Of a DNA stretch of 64,000 nucleotides, positions 38,741 to 50,534 are shown piece after piece. Below the pieces are notes generated by a model. The model ran no database searches, was not told the origin of the DNA, and saw only the letters and a program-made list of their open reading frames with translations. The translations under genes were made by a program, and so were the position numbers. The stretch comes from Torymus aiolomorphi. Taxonomy: Eukaryota; Arthropoda; Insecta; Hymenoptera; Torymidae. The DNA is taken from positions 221,459,376 to 221,523,375 of the forward strand of contig CM070873.1 in NCBI GenBank assembly GCA_036365515.1, read 5' to 3'. The number at the start of each line of letters is the position of its first letter. The first letter of the stretch is position 1.

Positions 38741-40031
38741 TCATGCGCGTCGCCACAGCGCTGATCCCGCGGCCGCATCCGCGATAGAAATCCATGGCAT
38801 GGGAGCGTCGTGTGAGTAGCGCTCGGCGTGCATAAAAATCCTCGTCGTCGCATGCACCGCGTTCGCGCGACCAGCTCTCCGCGCGGCTCGGCGGCGCCCG
38901 TGCAGTAGCGCCAGCCCTGCAGTCTACATAGTATACGACTATACTCGCCCGCCCGCCATGCGGCGTGAAATTTTCAAGAGGACACGCGCGCGTGCCTCGA
39001 AAGAAGGAAGAGAAAAGAGAGAGAGAGAGAGAGAGAGTGAGAAGGGGCGCGCGAAAAAATGATAAAGTCGGCGCAGAGGCGCAGTAGACCGGCGATCGAG
39101 CAAGTCAAGTTCGGTTTGTCTAACGCTGCGCGCGGGCTTGGATTTGTAATAGGAGGGCTGAGAGAGAGTGCCGAGTGTAGTAAGTTACCGAAGCTTACTC
39201 CTCCCTCTCTCTCTTCGATCCTCGTTCGTTGCGGCTGGAGTCAGGCTATCTGCAAAGTGGACATGTATGTAGTATAACGTTTCGGGGAGCGAGAGAGAGG
39301 ATGGAGCTTGCGACGGGGGTAGTGGCACCGCTCGTTGTCTACCCCTTCCCGCGTGTGCGTCGCTTTATACGTATAACGCGTACATACACGCGCATTTGTG
39401 TGCGCTCTCTCTCACGAGCGCCAGCTCCTCCTAGACATCACCCAAAAAGTCTGGAGTGTCTAGAGCTCGTTCTCTCTTTCTCTTCTTCTGGGTCGGCACC
39501 GTGAGGATCCTGCGCGAAAGAGGAGACGAAGAGACGTCGGCTTCTAACGCTAACCCTGTAGCAGCAGCGCGGCGAAACAGTTATACACGCCGTGTGTCAC
39601 TACAATACGCACGCCGCGAGCGAGCGAGACAGAAATGGCCGGAGAGAGGGCAAATCCCGCGCCAGAGGAGATTCCCCCTGCCCTCTCTCTCTCTCTTACT
39701 TGCTCCATCCCTCTCTCTCTTTCTCTGTCGAGATTCTCGTAAGCGTATAACGCTGGAGCGAGAGCGGAACGGACTACCACGACGACTACGACTACGACTC
39801 GGGAGGAGGAGGAGGAGGAGGTGGAGAAAGAGGAGGAGAAATAAAGCGCGCTCGAGCGACCGAGAGCGAGAACGCGCGCTACAGAGAGAGTGTGCGATAG
39901 TGAGAGAGAGGGAGAGAGATGTACGAAGAGCGGCGCCCAGTTGGAGCCATGTGCATCGATCTGAGTACAGGCGCCAGCCGTCCTATCCGTCGGCTCGTTC
40001 GTCCATGAGTTCGACCCTGCCCCACTACGCG

Positions 40032-40066
<35 letters not shown>

Positions 40067-41740
40067 GCGCGCGCTCCAGCAGCCCATCTCGAACCATTCC
40101 ATCGCGTATACGTCCTGTGCGCAAACCCTCTCTCTCTTTCTCGCTCGGTCCCGCTCTAGCATCCCTTCTCTCTTTCCGCGTTACGTACAGAAAAGAGAGG
40201 AGCGCGCGCCAGCACCGGCTCTCTCTCTCGCACGCACTACGACGACACTCTCCGATATGTCTCTCCATCCCTCCCTCCCTCTCGCTCGCTTGCACTATAC
40301 AGCTTACCGCGCTGCTGCAGGAGGAACGAACGGGATTTTTTCGGCGCCGTTCGCGCCCTTATACCGGTTTCTGCCGGTACCTTCGCGAAATCTGGCTCTG
40401 GCTTTCTCTCCATCTCCATCTCGCCCTCCGCGGGCTGCTCTGCTGGCCTCCTACTACTGCCGACTCGTCGATTGGACCGCGAGAGTGCGAGCGCGGGGCC
40501 GATGGTCTTTCCCCCAAAACCATAAGTCGCGAGCTTTCTCCCTCTCCCTCTCGACTTCAGGAGAGAGAAGGAGAGCGTGTGCATCTTTATACGCGAAGAG
40601 AAAGAGGCAGAAAAGAGGGCAAGGAGCGGGCGGGAGACGGCGAATTTTCGAATAGTAGCGATCTCCTCTCTCTCGACTGCTACTGCTGCTGCCGCCACCG
40701 CCGTCGCCGCTGCTTCAGGTTCAACGAACCCGGGAGCTACTGCTGCGCGCGACGCTCTCTCTCTCTCTCTCTCTTTCACCCGCGTGTGCAGTATCCGCTT
40801 TACGCTATCGCCTCTCCCATATATATATACGCGTGCGGCTACATACATACCGCTGTCCTTCGCGGAGCTGACTTTCCTCGCTGCTCTTATTATCGAGAGA
40901 TCTGCGCGCCGGTCATTATCGCCTGCTCTATCCAATCCGACACTACTTTTCGCACCCCGCAGCAGCGAAACCCCGGCGCACATCGCACATGTGACAATTT
41001 TTACACGCCGATATAGATACTCTGCACGAGAGGGGGTGAATATTGGTGAACGCACTAGCCGGAAATTCGAGCATCGGACAGACACATCAAGCTTTCGTCA
41101 CCCCCCTTCGCCCCCCTCCCTCTCCATCACCGCGGCGACGATGTATGATAAAAGCGCGAGCGAACGCTCTTCGGTTATTAAATTTGCCTCCGCAGAGAAA
41201 TTGGGTAGATCCGCTTTATTGCGAGTAGAGCGCGCCGGCATATAATAAACTATACGGGCGGCGCTGGTCCTCTGCCGCGCGCGCGCGCGTACAGCTAGCT
41301 CGAGAGCGGGAGGGACAGATAGCCTTAGGAATCGATTGCCGAAAGTGTCTACACGAAGAGAGAGGGAGGAGCAGCTCGACCCTGCCCCCTTGCTCGAACT
41401 ATCTCCAACTAGTTCATCTCGTCACACACAGAGCCACCGCCGCCGTCGATGTCGTGACCTTCCCGAAGACTTTCGAGCAAGCCTCCCTCTCGGCGGCCGC
41501 AAGCGCAAGGCGGCTGGCAATTGGTATTCGATTCCGATATTGATCTCCGCCGGCTATGCCATTTTTTGCCCGACGGCTAACCGCACCGGCGCTAAGAACG
41601 AGCGGCCAAAATTCGCTGAAAAAATTGTTTTTCGAAGGGGACACGTGACTTTGTGGTTGAGATTTCTGGAGAGATTACAGTGGTTTGTCGCTGGGCTGAC
41701 AAGTGAAGATGTATTGAAATAAGAGAAGGGGATGTCGATA
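38741..41740. other. 3 kb CpG/CT-rich block, the largest in the inferred intron
   Basis: CT runs at 40034-40063 and 40757-40774, a GA run at 39016-39036, and GA/CT alternation throughout. Both strands carry frames of 280-400 codons across the same bases, made almost only of Ser, Leu, Arg and Glu. This is expected of CT/GA repeats in which stop codons are rare, and no domain is visible. Its length and density make it the leading candidate for a regulatory or alternative-promoter region. Confidence 0.5.
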
Positions 41741-41984
41741 TTACGCCGATAACGGCGGATAAGCCAAATTGGAGCACACGAGGGTTTGAAGGACAAGTTT
41801 TAATGTACAATAAGATCGTGTAAAGTGAGAATTGAACGAGGTATAGAAGACTTGGGCGCGGTAATTTACTCGCCGCTTTAGATGGAGAACAATGATTAGT
41901 TAGAGATTGAAGAGTTGGCAGTATTTACCCATAGTTAAGTACGGTAAAACTAATTTATAAAAATATTCTAGAAATCGTTTATTC

Positions 41985-42067
41985 TTCTCCCATTTGTGAA
42001 ACGATTTCTCGAACATTTTCCAGTCATTTTATGGCGAATTCGAAAAATTGTTTCACAAACGGGAGAA
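41985..42067. repeat. Small hairpin (about 28 bp stem)
   Basis: TTCTCCCATTTGTGAAAC is mirrored by GTTTCACAAACGGGAGAA, and the stem continues inward with two mismatches to CTCGAA / TTCGAA around a loop of about 26 bases. The size fits a miRNA-like fold or a small MITE remnant, with no evidence to choose. Confidence 0.75.
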
Positions 42068-43190
42068 AAATGCTTATCTACCTGTTTTCTATACTGCGGA
42101 CATTTCTAACTAATCAATCTGCAACTCTGACTAATGATTTTGTTCCGTGTAATAATAGTTATCAATTGATTTCAGCGAGGGACGCAGTCGCTCGACCGCG
42201 CTCGCACCGCTGCACGCGCCACCAGTCATCTCTCATTTCTGTAGCGTCTCATAGATATCACCACAAAGTTTCGCGAAAAAGTCTCTTGCGCGCCATACAG
42301 CGCGCGCATGTACATGCATGCGGGGGGCGGGTGGGTGGGCCACAAGTATGTGTGTGGCAGTAAAATGAACGACTCGCTGCAGAGATAAACTGCTAATCCT
42401 CACTTCACATGCTTCGCGAAAATCGCTTCCGGAAGTTCGACGACACCATTAACCCACTTGTATAACAAAGAAGTCGAGTTGAGCTCGCTGAAAAATTGAC
42501 GAATAACTCTCATTATGGGCCTTGGGATATAATACCGGATTGTGATTAATGTTATTGAAAGCCGCGGTTCGGCTGATGTGCGCCGTCGCGTAATATATAC
42601 AACACAACGGCGCGCGCGCACTAATTCGCCGGCGAATGATTCTCCGGAAAATAGTGAAAAGAGACGCCTTGATTTTTCGAGCGATATATATGCGAGAGCA
42701 GTCGTTATACATAGAAAGCGGAATGTAATTTTGATCGAAGTTTGGAAAATGCCGGATTTGCGATGTAACGTATATAAAAGGTCCGCCCTGCGCGGGATTG
42801 ACTGGAACCAGACGGGAAATCATCGTGAAACGTCGGAAATAATGTGCCTCGACTTTAGTGCGACTTACTGGGTATATGCGGGCGCAGTTTCCCCGAAGAA
42901 TTTCGTATAAAGAGTCGCAGAAAAGATTCGTCGCCAAGACCTGTTAAGAGAGAGAGAGGGAACATCGCGCATAATGTCTGATCTGCTCGACACTATCTTC
43001 TGTCCTGCATAACTGCTCTGTAAATTGTAAGAAGCATTTATAGCGATCGTATAAGTGACGTCCTGCATCCTACATATTGTTATTTTTGTTCTATCTTTAT
43101 TATGTATACTTTCGACGCCTAATGTCAAGTGATATGACGATAGGGCAATTGCTATTTGTACACAGTAATTATGAACCAACACTTTAGTAC
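42068..43190. other. CpG-rich then mixed gene-less DNA
   Basis: The 162-codon minus-strand frame at 42937..42449 and a 122-codon plus-strand frame overlap each other, have no ATG-anchored conserved domain, and are treated as chance. Confidence 0.4.
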
Positions 43191-43199
43191 AGAGACAGA

Positions 43200-43500
43200 A
43201 CTGTACCTCGGCGAATACCAAAGTTAAGCAGCGCTGGGTGTGGCCAGTTCTTGGACTGACGACCGCTGGGTATCTCTAGACGATTACTTAGATCATTTAT
43301 GGCTCTTTAGCAAAGTGAACCGTAGGTGGTTTGAATATGTTATTAGGTTCGAGTCCATGTAATGTCACATAACACCTAAAACATACTCAGTCATCATCTG
43401 GTCGCTTTGAGGTTTGAATATTGAAAGCGAGTATGGGAAAAGGTACAGGTCACTTGCTGATGGATAAACCAAAGTTTAAATATAATATACATATTCTCAC
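43200..43500 (+). mobile_element. 5S rRNA/tRNA-like composite SINE
   Basis: 43219-43275 reads AAAGTTAAGCAGCGCTGGGT, then TGGCCAGTTCTTGGACTGAC and GACCGCTGGG. This closely follows the internal part of metazoan 5S rRNA (AAATTAAGCAGCG, GGTTAGTACTTGGATGGG, GACCGC). Downstream, TAGCAAAGTG (43308-43317) fits an RNA polymerase III A box and GGTTCGAGTCC (43346-43356) is an exact B box, about 38 bases apart as in tRNAs. The 5S part is diverged and lacks a proper 5S end, so it is a SINE head, not a working 5S gene. The 3' limit is uncertain and the tail is AT-rich. Confidence 0.65.
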
Positions 43501-46500
43501 ATTATTTGTATATTCATCATTGCTACAACAGATGTTATGTGACTCATGTATTAAAATATTGAAATAACAGTCAAATTTTATAATGGACTGATTTATCAAT
43601 TGCTAGTTCGTCATTATTGTAATAAGAGTAAAAAGCTGATACGCCGTGCATGCAAGTGTGTATTTCCAGATGACTTGTCTTACAGTATTTATCAAGCCAC
43701 CTCAAAATTTCAGAGACCTGCACTTTACTTGACTAGCAATAAAAATAATCATCTTCTTTGTTCTAAAATGAAAGCTTTTCCATGCGAGCCGCTATAAAAT
43801 AAATTGTTATTTGTTTTATAAATAAAATACAATTTCTTATAAGAACAGTATAAGTAGAAACAATTTTAATTAATTATCATCAACAAGCTATATTTTTAAA
43901 GATACAATTAGTTTTCTTTATAAATAAAATTCCGCCTGTACTGACAGAACTTTACTATTCACGCATATATTAACTGAAATATCTTTATACATCATATAAC
44001 ATTCTGTGGCAGAATTGAAATTTCTCTTGGCAAAACTTATGTGATCAGTGAAATTTTATAGACTAAATTATGTAAGAATGCACGCGAATCGAGCGCAAAC
44101 ATAACTAATTAAAAAAGGAAGTCAGAGGGTGTAAATGATTCTTGGCAGGTTCATTCAACGCTCAGTTGCAGCCATGCGAATGAGGAAAGTTGATCGTTTA
44201 TCTTTGGGAACGTCCGGTAATGCACTTTTGCGCATTTCCCCGTTATGAACAGTCGCTTCCTATTATTAATTCTTAAAACTTCATCCGAAGACTTCCAAAT
44301 GACTCCGATTGTGCACTTCGAACGCAGAGTAAAAAGAAATACACGTATAGTTGTACGAGTTACGATAATGACGCCAAATGAATGAAGAAACCGAAGGTTA
44401 ACGTTTTACCTGATGACTATATAAAATCGATGAATAATCTAAGTAGAGATTGGTACATTTACTTTAGGAATTCCTGTTTTGAAATGCAAATAATATGAAA
44501 GTATAATAGCAGTTGTATTTGCATGCAACGTTAATCATACGTAACGCATGGACGCAGAAGTTTTCTTCTGAAAAACTGTTAACAAATAAATCATCGTAAA
44601 GTTTATATGGCGGCGCTTCTCCAAATGATTGTTTTCGAATTTTCTCGACCGCCCTCGAAAAAAAGTAGCGCGCGTGGCCGACGTCGCGCAAAAAAGACGC
44701 TGATAATTCGAACGCCCGAGTGTAAATAAATTGCTCGCCTTTTTTTACAGCGCAAAAAAGTAATTTCGAAATTTCACCTCGCACCACACTCTCTCTCCCT
44801 ATATCGTCCTTTTTTCGTCTTTACGTAACTCGAGTTCGCAAAAAATTGTAAATACTTTGCACCCGAGCGCGTTGAGATCGATAAAATTATTACGATGATG
44901 ATAAAGCCAGAGAGCTTGGATGACGTAAATTTTTTGTCAAAAAGATTCAGCTGCCTGTTATGAAATATTTATACAATTCATTAGGTCGTGTTTTAAATAA
45001 GTTTTTTCAATGTTAAATATTAATACAGTTTTATTTATATTTAATTTATCCATCCTATAACTAAAAATTTCATTCAAACGTTACTTATACTATATTTTGA
45101 AAAAAGTAACAACGTAGATTATAAGTAATATTCGTAATTCATAAAAGAATAATAAATATTAGAAAAATATGTTATCCTTTGTGTTTTTAAAGAAATACTT
45201 GAACAAAGTGGAAATTTTGCATCGAATCCAGCTCTCACTGATGCATCAGCAGAGAACTCGTACAAGGCGTTACCGAACGGCCCGTCCGCCGCCCGTCGGA
45301 AAGCGAGTTCTCACGAAGATGCGCGAAGCCGATATAAGCCATACTCGCCTGCGCACATATAGACAAGTATGCGAATATTTGGGGTGTGGGGCACTTTTTA
45401 TTATTGACTGGCTCGTGGCGCTAAAGGCGATGACTTTCTCAAGAAAGACAGAAGCTGCTCGCTCGAGGACAATTGACTTTCACAGTAGCTGCGATCCCGC
45501 AGCATCTGAAGTTCATCATTTTAGATGAAATCGTCGAATAGTCGATTTTTGATAGCCAGTGAGCTGATGGTAGCGCCTGAAACGCAATGGAACGTACGAG
45601 ATAATTTTTCTATCTTGATTATTGCTGTTGCTGTTGTTATGTAATATATCATTTTTAAAATACAGACAGAATGGATGGCTTGCTAAACTTGACTTTATCT
45701 ACTGGTATATCGTAAAATGTAGCGATGAAAGTTGAGGAGACATATTTATTTTTGTCTGAGCAATAAGTATTTATCTTCTGACAAACAATAAAAGTAACGT
45801 TATTGATAAGAAGTTTGATTAAAGTTGTTAGTGAATTTTAAATAATCAAGTTTGACTTTGTCCTTCAACGGAGCCAAGAAAACCATTTAATCCGTTAAGA
45901 AAAAATTGAGAGTACTTTTGAAAGCATTGCTTGAAATGTACAGCAAGCAAAGTATGCACAAAAATTTTTTCAGAATATCGTATTGCAGTTTCTGAGATTT
46001 TATTACCTTGCCTCGGTGAGATGTTATCTATAAATCGAATGCCAACAATTAAGATAACATCGATGTCTTGTACATTTCGAACTGCGAATGGTGTTTTACA
46101 GAATCACTTTCGAACATCAAATTTTTATGGGCATACTATTCTTTATAAGAGCTTTTTAAACATCTATAAAAATCATCATTACGCCTTAGAATTTTCGTCC
46201 TTCTTACGAGATACTAAAAGTTTAACTATCGGATGATTATATCGATGACGAACGTTATTTATATTTGAGGTATAAAAATATTATTTTAATTTTACCAAAG
46301 AGATTGAAAAATTGTATTCTTAAATCAATAAACTTTTTTCTAAATTAATCTATCTAAAAATGGTTTATGAATGAAAGTATTAAACTTAAAAACTTGTCTT
46401 TATTAATAAAACACTTTTTACGTCTATTAACGTAATCGCTCTACGATGCAAATACATTATGTCGACGCGGTTATAAATAATGAAAGTTATAATCGCATAT

Positions 46501-47500
46501 CAATAGAGCATATCGACATATCGAGGCAGTGCAATCAAGGTTATAATTTATTTTTTATCCCGGATAAAACATGCAATACGCACTGGCGTACATATAGATT
46601 TGTAACGAAAATTTCATGAAAGCCATTATTCACAAAGCGGCCGTAACGAGAAATCAATTCCGTCGAACTAATTTTTTTTACCTCTCGTTTTCTTATATAT
46701 TCTTCGAGTACGTTCGCCGACGAGGCATGTAATTCAAAGCAATTTCTTTATATATATATCTAGCCGTTGGGTCCTCCGCCCTCGTACACACACGCGCGTT
46801 ATAGGCGTGCCGAAGAGACTGAAAAGAGATGAAGGAGCGAGAAGCCGTAGCCATACTTTTTCTATAATGGCGAAAGTTGTTACACTCGCGCGCAAAGGGG
46901 AACGGAACATACTCCGAGTGCTAGCGAAAGTTACACGTGGACATACCGCGCGCCATAGTTGGAGGAATATGTCCGTACGGGGTAGGCTGGAATCGTTTAA
47001 GCTTAATTTTAGAATACATTGAAGTTTATTCTTCTTTTTTTCTCAAAAACAAAATTAAATTCTGTGAATTCTCGGATTTCCATAGAAATTGAATGGTAGA
47101 ATTTTTTGATAATAAAGCGTTGGTGTGAAATTTGGTTTTACTCGTACTGCGGTTACAGTTACTTTATATTCTCATTATGTAAGAAATATATAAATAACAC
47201 GTATACTTGGTAAATAAATTATCAAAAAATTGAACTTTTTTCAAAATTACTCATTTAAAGACAGATTGATTATGAGATGCACTAAAAATGACCTTCCATT
47301 TCTTTAACCATAAAATGCCAAAAGACCTATCCCACCGACAAAACCACGTGAAATCACGTGCAATCAAAGCAGGAGTTTCAGTGATCGGGCTGTTATAGTC
47401 CCTAAAAATCTCTGGATATACTTTTCCCTCGTCTAATAGATAACAAACTGTGGCGCCCCGTTTCTCTCAAATCCATCGAACGACGAAAGTATTTTTTTCC
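43501..47500. other. AT-rich gene-less DNA
   Basis: No convincing gene. Frames at 44787..44464, 45169-45528 and 45931-46236 have no recognisable domain, and the first two lack supporting splice or start context. A TA-rich microsatellite piece lies near 46751-46760. Confidence 0.4.
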
Positions 47501-48600
47501 CTCTTCCGCGCGCGTTCGCTTCTCTCCTCTAAACTTGACATACTCGTCAAAAAGTTTTGCGGACCCTTTCTCAAAGTTGAAGGTTTACGTCGCTCCGAAA
47601 GATTACAGTCTCTCGCTCGCTCACGTACGAGAGAGAGAGACGCGGGAGTAAAATAATAAAGAGGGGAGTATAACGTGGGAAATTCCGGAGCGTTCATAAA
47701 TTCTCACTAGCGAGGCCGCGCGCGATCGTTCGGAGTGTTTTGAAAACCATATCGCCGAGAAAAGCCGCCCCAAGAGTGCGTGAACATTGTTTTCCTATAA
47801 GTATATACATGTCCTCGGGCCATCGCGAAGGAGTTGTAAAGCGGCGTGTCGCTATATAGTCCCCCGGTCGCGCCTCGCCAGTCTTTTATGGCTTTATTTT
47901 CCGTTTTTTTTGGCGGCCCGCCCTCCTCCTCCTCCCCTCGACGCGGCGGCTTTTTTCGTCCCCTCCCGCGGATAAGTCCTCTCTCTCGCGCGCGCGCATC
48001 GAGGGCTGATATACGAGTGGCGCAAAGTGAAAACTTCGATTTCGCGTATTGATTTCAGTAGCCGCGGGCTGCAGCAGTGCCGGCCACGTAAGCCTGACAA
48101 ACGTTAGCCCGTCAGACTCGTTCGCGCGCCAGTTTCAAGTTACTGAAGGGGTTGCGCGCAGAGAGAAAGAGAGAGAGAGAGAGAGGAGACTAAGATCGCC
48201 GAGGCTCATCGGTTCGCTGACTCGAGGCGAACTTGAGTCTTGAAATTCAATTTTCACCGGCTACTCCCCCTCGCAGTTGCGCACACACATTGTGTGTACA
48301 AGCAGTTTCACCTACACTAAACCAATTAACTGTTTTAGTTTCGTTTACGTAACGGTAATGAGGGTCTTTTGATATACCAGTAGACCCAATGGAACCGTCT
48401 ATTATTTACTTGCGTCCTGTACTAAATTGCAATTATGCGTTAAAGTTAATTTTAGAATTGTCTTATTGGTTTAAAACAACATGATTAATGTTTGTACTTA
48501 CGAAAAATAAAGAATTTTTTAAAAAAGATAATGAACAATAACTCATCATTATTAAATAATCCTAACTGTAAAGAATTTATTTTTTAATGAATTTTTAAAA
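47501..48600. other. CpG-rich block
   Basis: CG clusters with a GA run at about 48164-48185. Just beyond, ACACACATTGTGTGT forms a short palindrome near 48285. Nothing coding recognised. Confidence 0.45.
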
Positions 48601-48604
48601 TATT

Positions 48605-48690
48605 ACTGTGGAGAAGCAATGGCTGAGTATAAGTAATCGGAAAGTCTCTGGTTCTAACCTATCCTCTGTCACTGACATGGAGATATTACT
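48605..48690 (+). mobile_element. Possible decayed tRNA-derived SINE head
   Basis: TGGCTGAGTATAAG resembles a tRNA A box (TGGCNNAGTGG) and GGTTCTAACC about 30 bases later resembles a B box (GGTTCRANNCC). No acceptor-stem pairing is seen, so this is not a tRNA gene. The assignment rests on two short motifs only. Confidence 0.25.
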
Positions 48691-49330
48691 CTTAAAAACA
48701 TAAAAATTGAAATGGTTTACTTTCTGTCGTTATAACATAAGCTCGAAGTTAAATGATACAAAAACTAAATTACTATTATAATAAGGTACTAATATAATAG
48801 AAAAGGTTTACTATTATTTACTAGCAAATAAACTTATCTGTGTCAACGTAGTTGAGTTAATGCTAAACTCGAGCGACCAACAATTCGCTTACAATTTACA
48901 ACCTATTTCAGTACAATTTTACATTCCAATGAGCTTTCTCTCTCATTAAATCTTGTATACTTACAGGGCTGGGATGATAATTGGCTCTCATTACTAACAC
49001 GAGGCAGTAATGCATAGCGGATAATAAGCAGACATAAGGATCTGTTCTTTTTTGCAAATTTAAAGCGAGCATAGAAGTTCATGATATCCTACATTAATAA
49101 TTCAGCCAAATTCATAAATAAAAAAAACTATAACTTCCATTACACAATTCATGGCATTTCTCAAAAGCTCTTTAATGTAACTAAAAATATTTTTTTACAA
49201 AAAAATACACAATTTTTTTTATTTAATTACTAGTTTTCTTAAGTATTATTAAGCTTAGTCATCAAAAGGGCGAATTTTCCGGGTCCACCCCTACCAGTTT
49301 TTGTCCACTCCGTGTCCTCTTCTTTCTCTC

Positions 49331-49361
<31 letters not shown>

Positions 49362-50333
49362 ACCGTGTCTTAAAACAGACTTTCGTTGCGTCTCTACGAT
49401 TCGAACAACGATCGCGCGACGAGGCAAGAGAGGTTGAAAGGAAATGGCAAGAAAGGAAGTGGACGGAGGAAGGAAACTAAGGCGATTCCTGTACGCTCAG
49501 AAATACCGGGTTCCTCTCCTTCTCTCGCTTTCTCCTGGACCAAAGAAACGAATTTACGAGATTTCTTATTCTTATACCCCCTGCGCACGTATGAAAGCTT
49601 TTCGCTGTGTGCAGCCGGCCACCTCGTTGGGATTTTGCCTACAATACCTTACGAAACTGATAAAAGAACGGCAAAAAGCTGATCGCCCGTTAAGCTTCTT
49701 AGTAATCCGGCTGATCTAATGCCGTTGGCTTTGCAAACATGCCCTACGCAACAACATGTTTTCATCTTTTGCGAACATTTTTAAACAGAGCTATCTAATT
49801 ACTTCGGTTTTCACCGTCTCATACCTTTCAGAGTGATATTCAATTTAAATCTGTGATTTTTTAAAAGACAATCCAACAGCTAAATATGATTGGATATTTT
49901 GAAACTTTTCAGAAAATTTGAAGAAAGTTTCTCGGTACCCAATATGATTCTTTAAAAAATCCTTATTAATTTCTAGGTAATATATAATGAGCGTTATTAA
50001 TTCACAATTCTCGTTCCATCAATTATTAAAGGGGTTGAGTACGGCTTATTTAAGACCCCCTTTGAAAAACTGACTTCTATAAGAACTGTGAATCTCTTTA
50101 AAAATAATCCTGAACATTATAATACTGCGAAAAAATGAATATAATATTGATAAATACGTATAGTTCAAATTTTTATATCATCTAAATGAAAAGTATTACA
50201 AATAAAAATAAATTTTGTTGTATTGCATCACTTTCATTGATTCTTCGTATCTACCTAGCATTTCAAGTCATCGGTCAGTAGCGTCATCGTGGTCAACCGC
50301 AGTTTGATTTCTCTTAGTGGGCCACCTCCAAAT
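48691..50333. other. AT-rich gene-less DNA with a CT run
   Basis: A CT run of about 32 bases lies near 49330-49361 next to moderately CpG-rich sequence (49260-49720). No protein-like frame. Confidence 0.4.
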
Positions 50334-50534
50334 TTAGAAGTAGATTACTGTTAGCCAACTTCTGTCCATTATTTTATAATAAATAATACACGAAACGCAT
50401 GGTTTACCAAGTACGTGATCGATATCCACGGCAGTCCCGTTTAGTCTTGTTCTTTCCTTACTTTCTTCGAAAAGCATGACGTGTTCCTCGTCTATGCATA
50501 GTGACAGAATGGGATCAGCAAAAGTACGTTGCAC
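50334..50534 (-). CDS. Exon-like open frame, unrecognised
   Basis: This minus-strand frame has no ATG start and reads QRTFADPILSLCIDEEHVM, then LFEESKERTRLNGTAVDID, then HVLGKPC, before running into AT-rich sequence and a stop. An AG at the left end of the frame and a GTAAAC after the codons for HVL could serve as acceptor and donor, giving an exon of roughly 130 bases. Composition is protein-like and not low-complexity. No family is recognised. A phase 1 donor is implied, and the candidate exon at 31.8 kb does not supply a matching acceptor phase, so the two are not obviously one gene. Confidence 0.2.
   Translation of the reverse strand: MQRTFADPILSLCIDEEHVMLFEESKERTRLNGTAVDIDHVLGKPCVSCIIYYKIMDRSWLTVIYF

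Noticed and set aside
39456..40655. 399-codon plus-strand open frame
   Set aside because: Made almost entirely of Ser, Leu, Arg and Pro from CT/GA repeats, overlapped by equally long frames on the other strand (41085..40237), without a true ATG context or any domain.
42449..42937. 162-codon minus-strand frame with an overlapping 122-codon plus-strand frame
   Set aside because: Both strands open over the same bases, with no domain or splice context; most likely chance in a stop-poor CpG-rich stretch.
43200..43320. Functional 5S rRNA gene
   Set aside because: Only the internal part resembles 5S; the ends do not pair and a T-run terminator is not in place, so a SINE head is the better reading.
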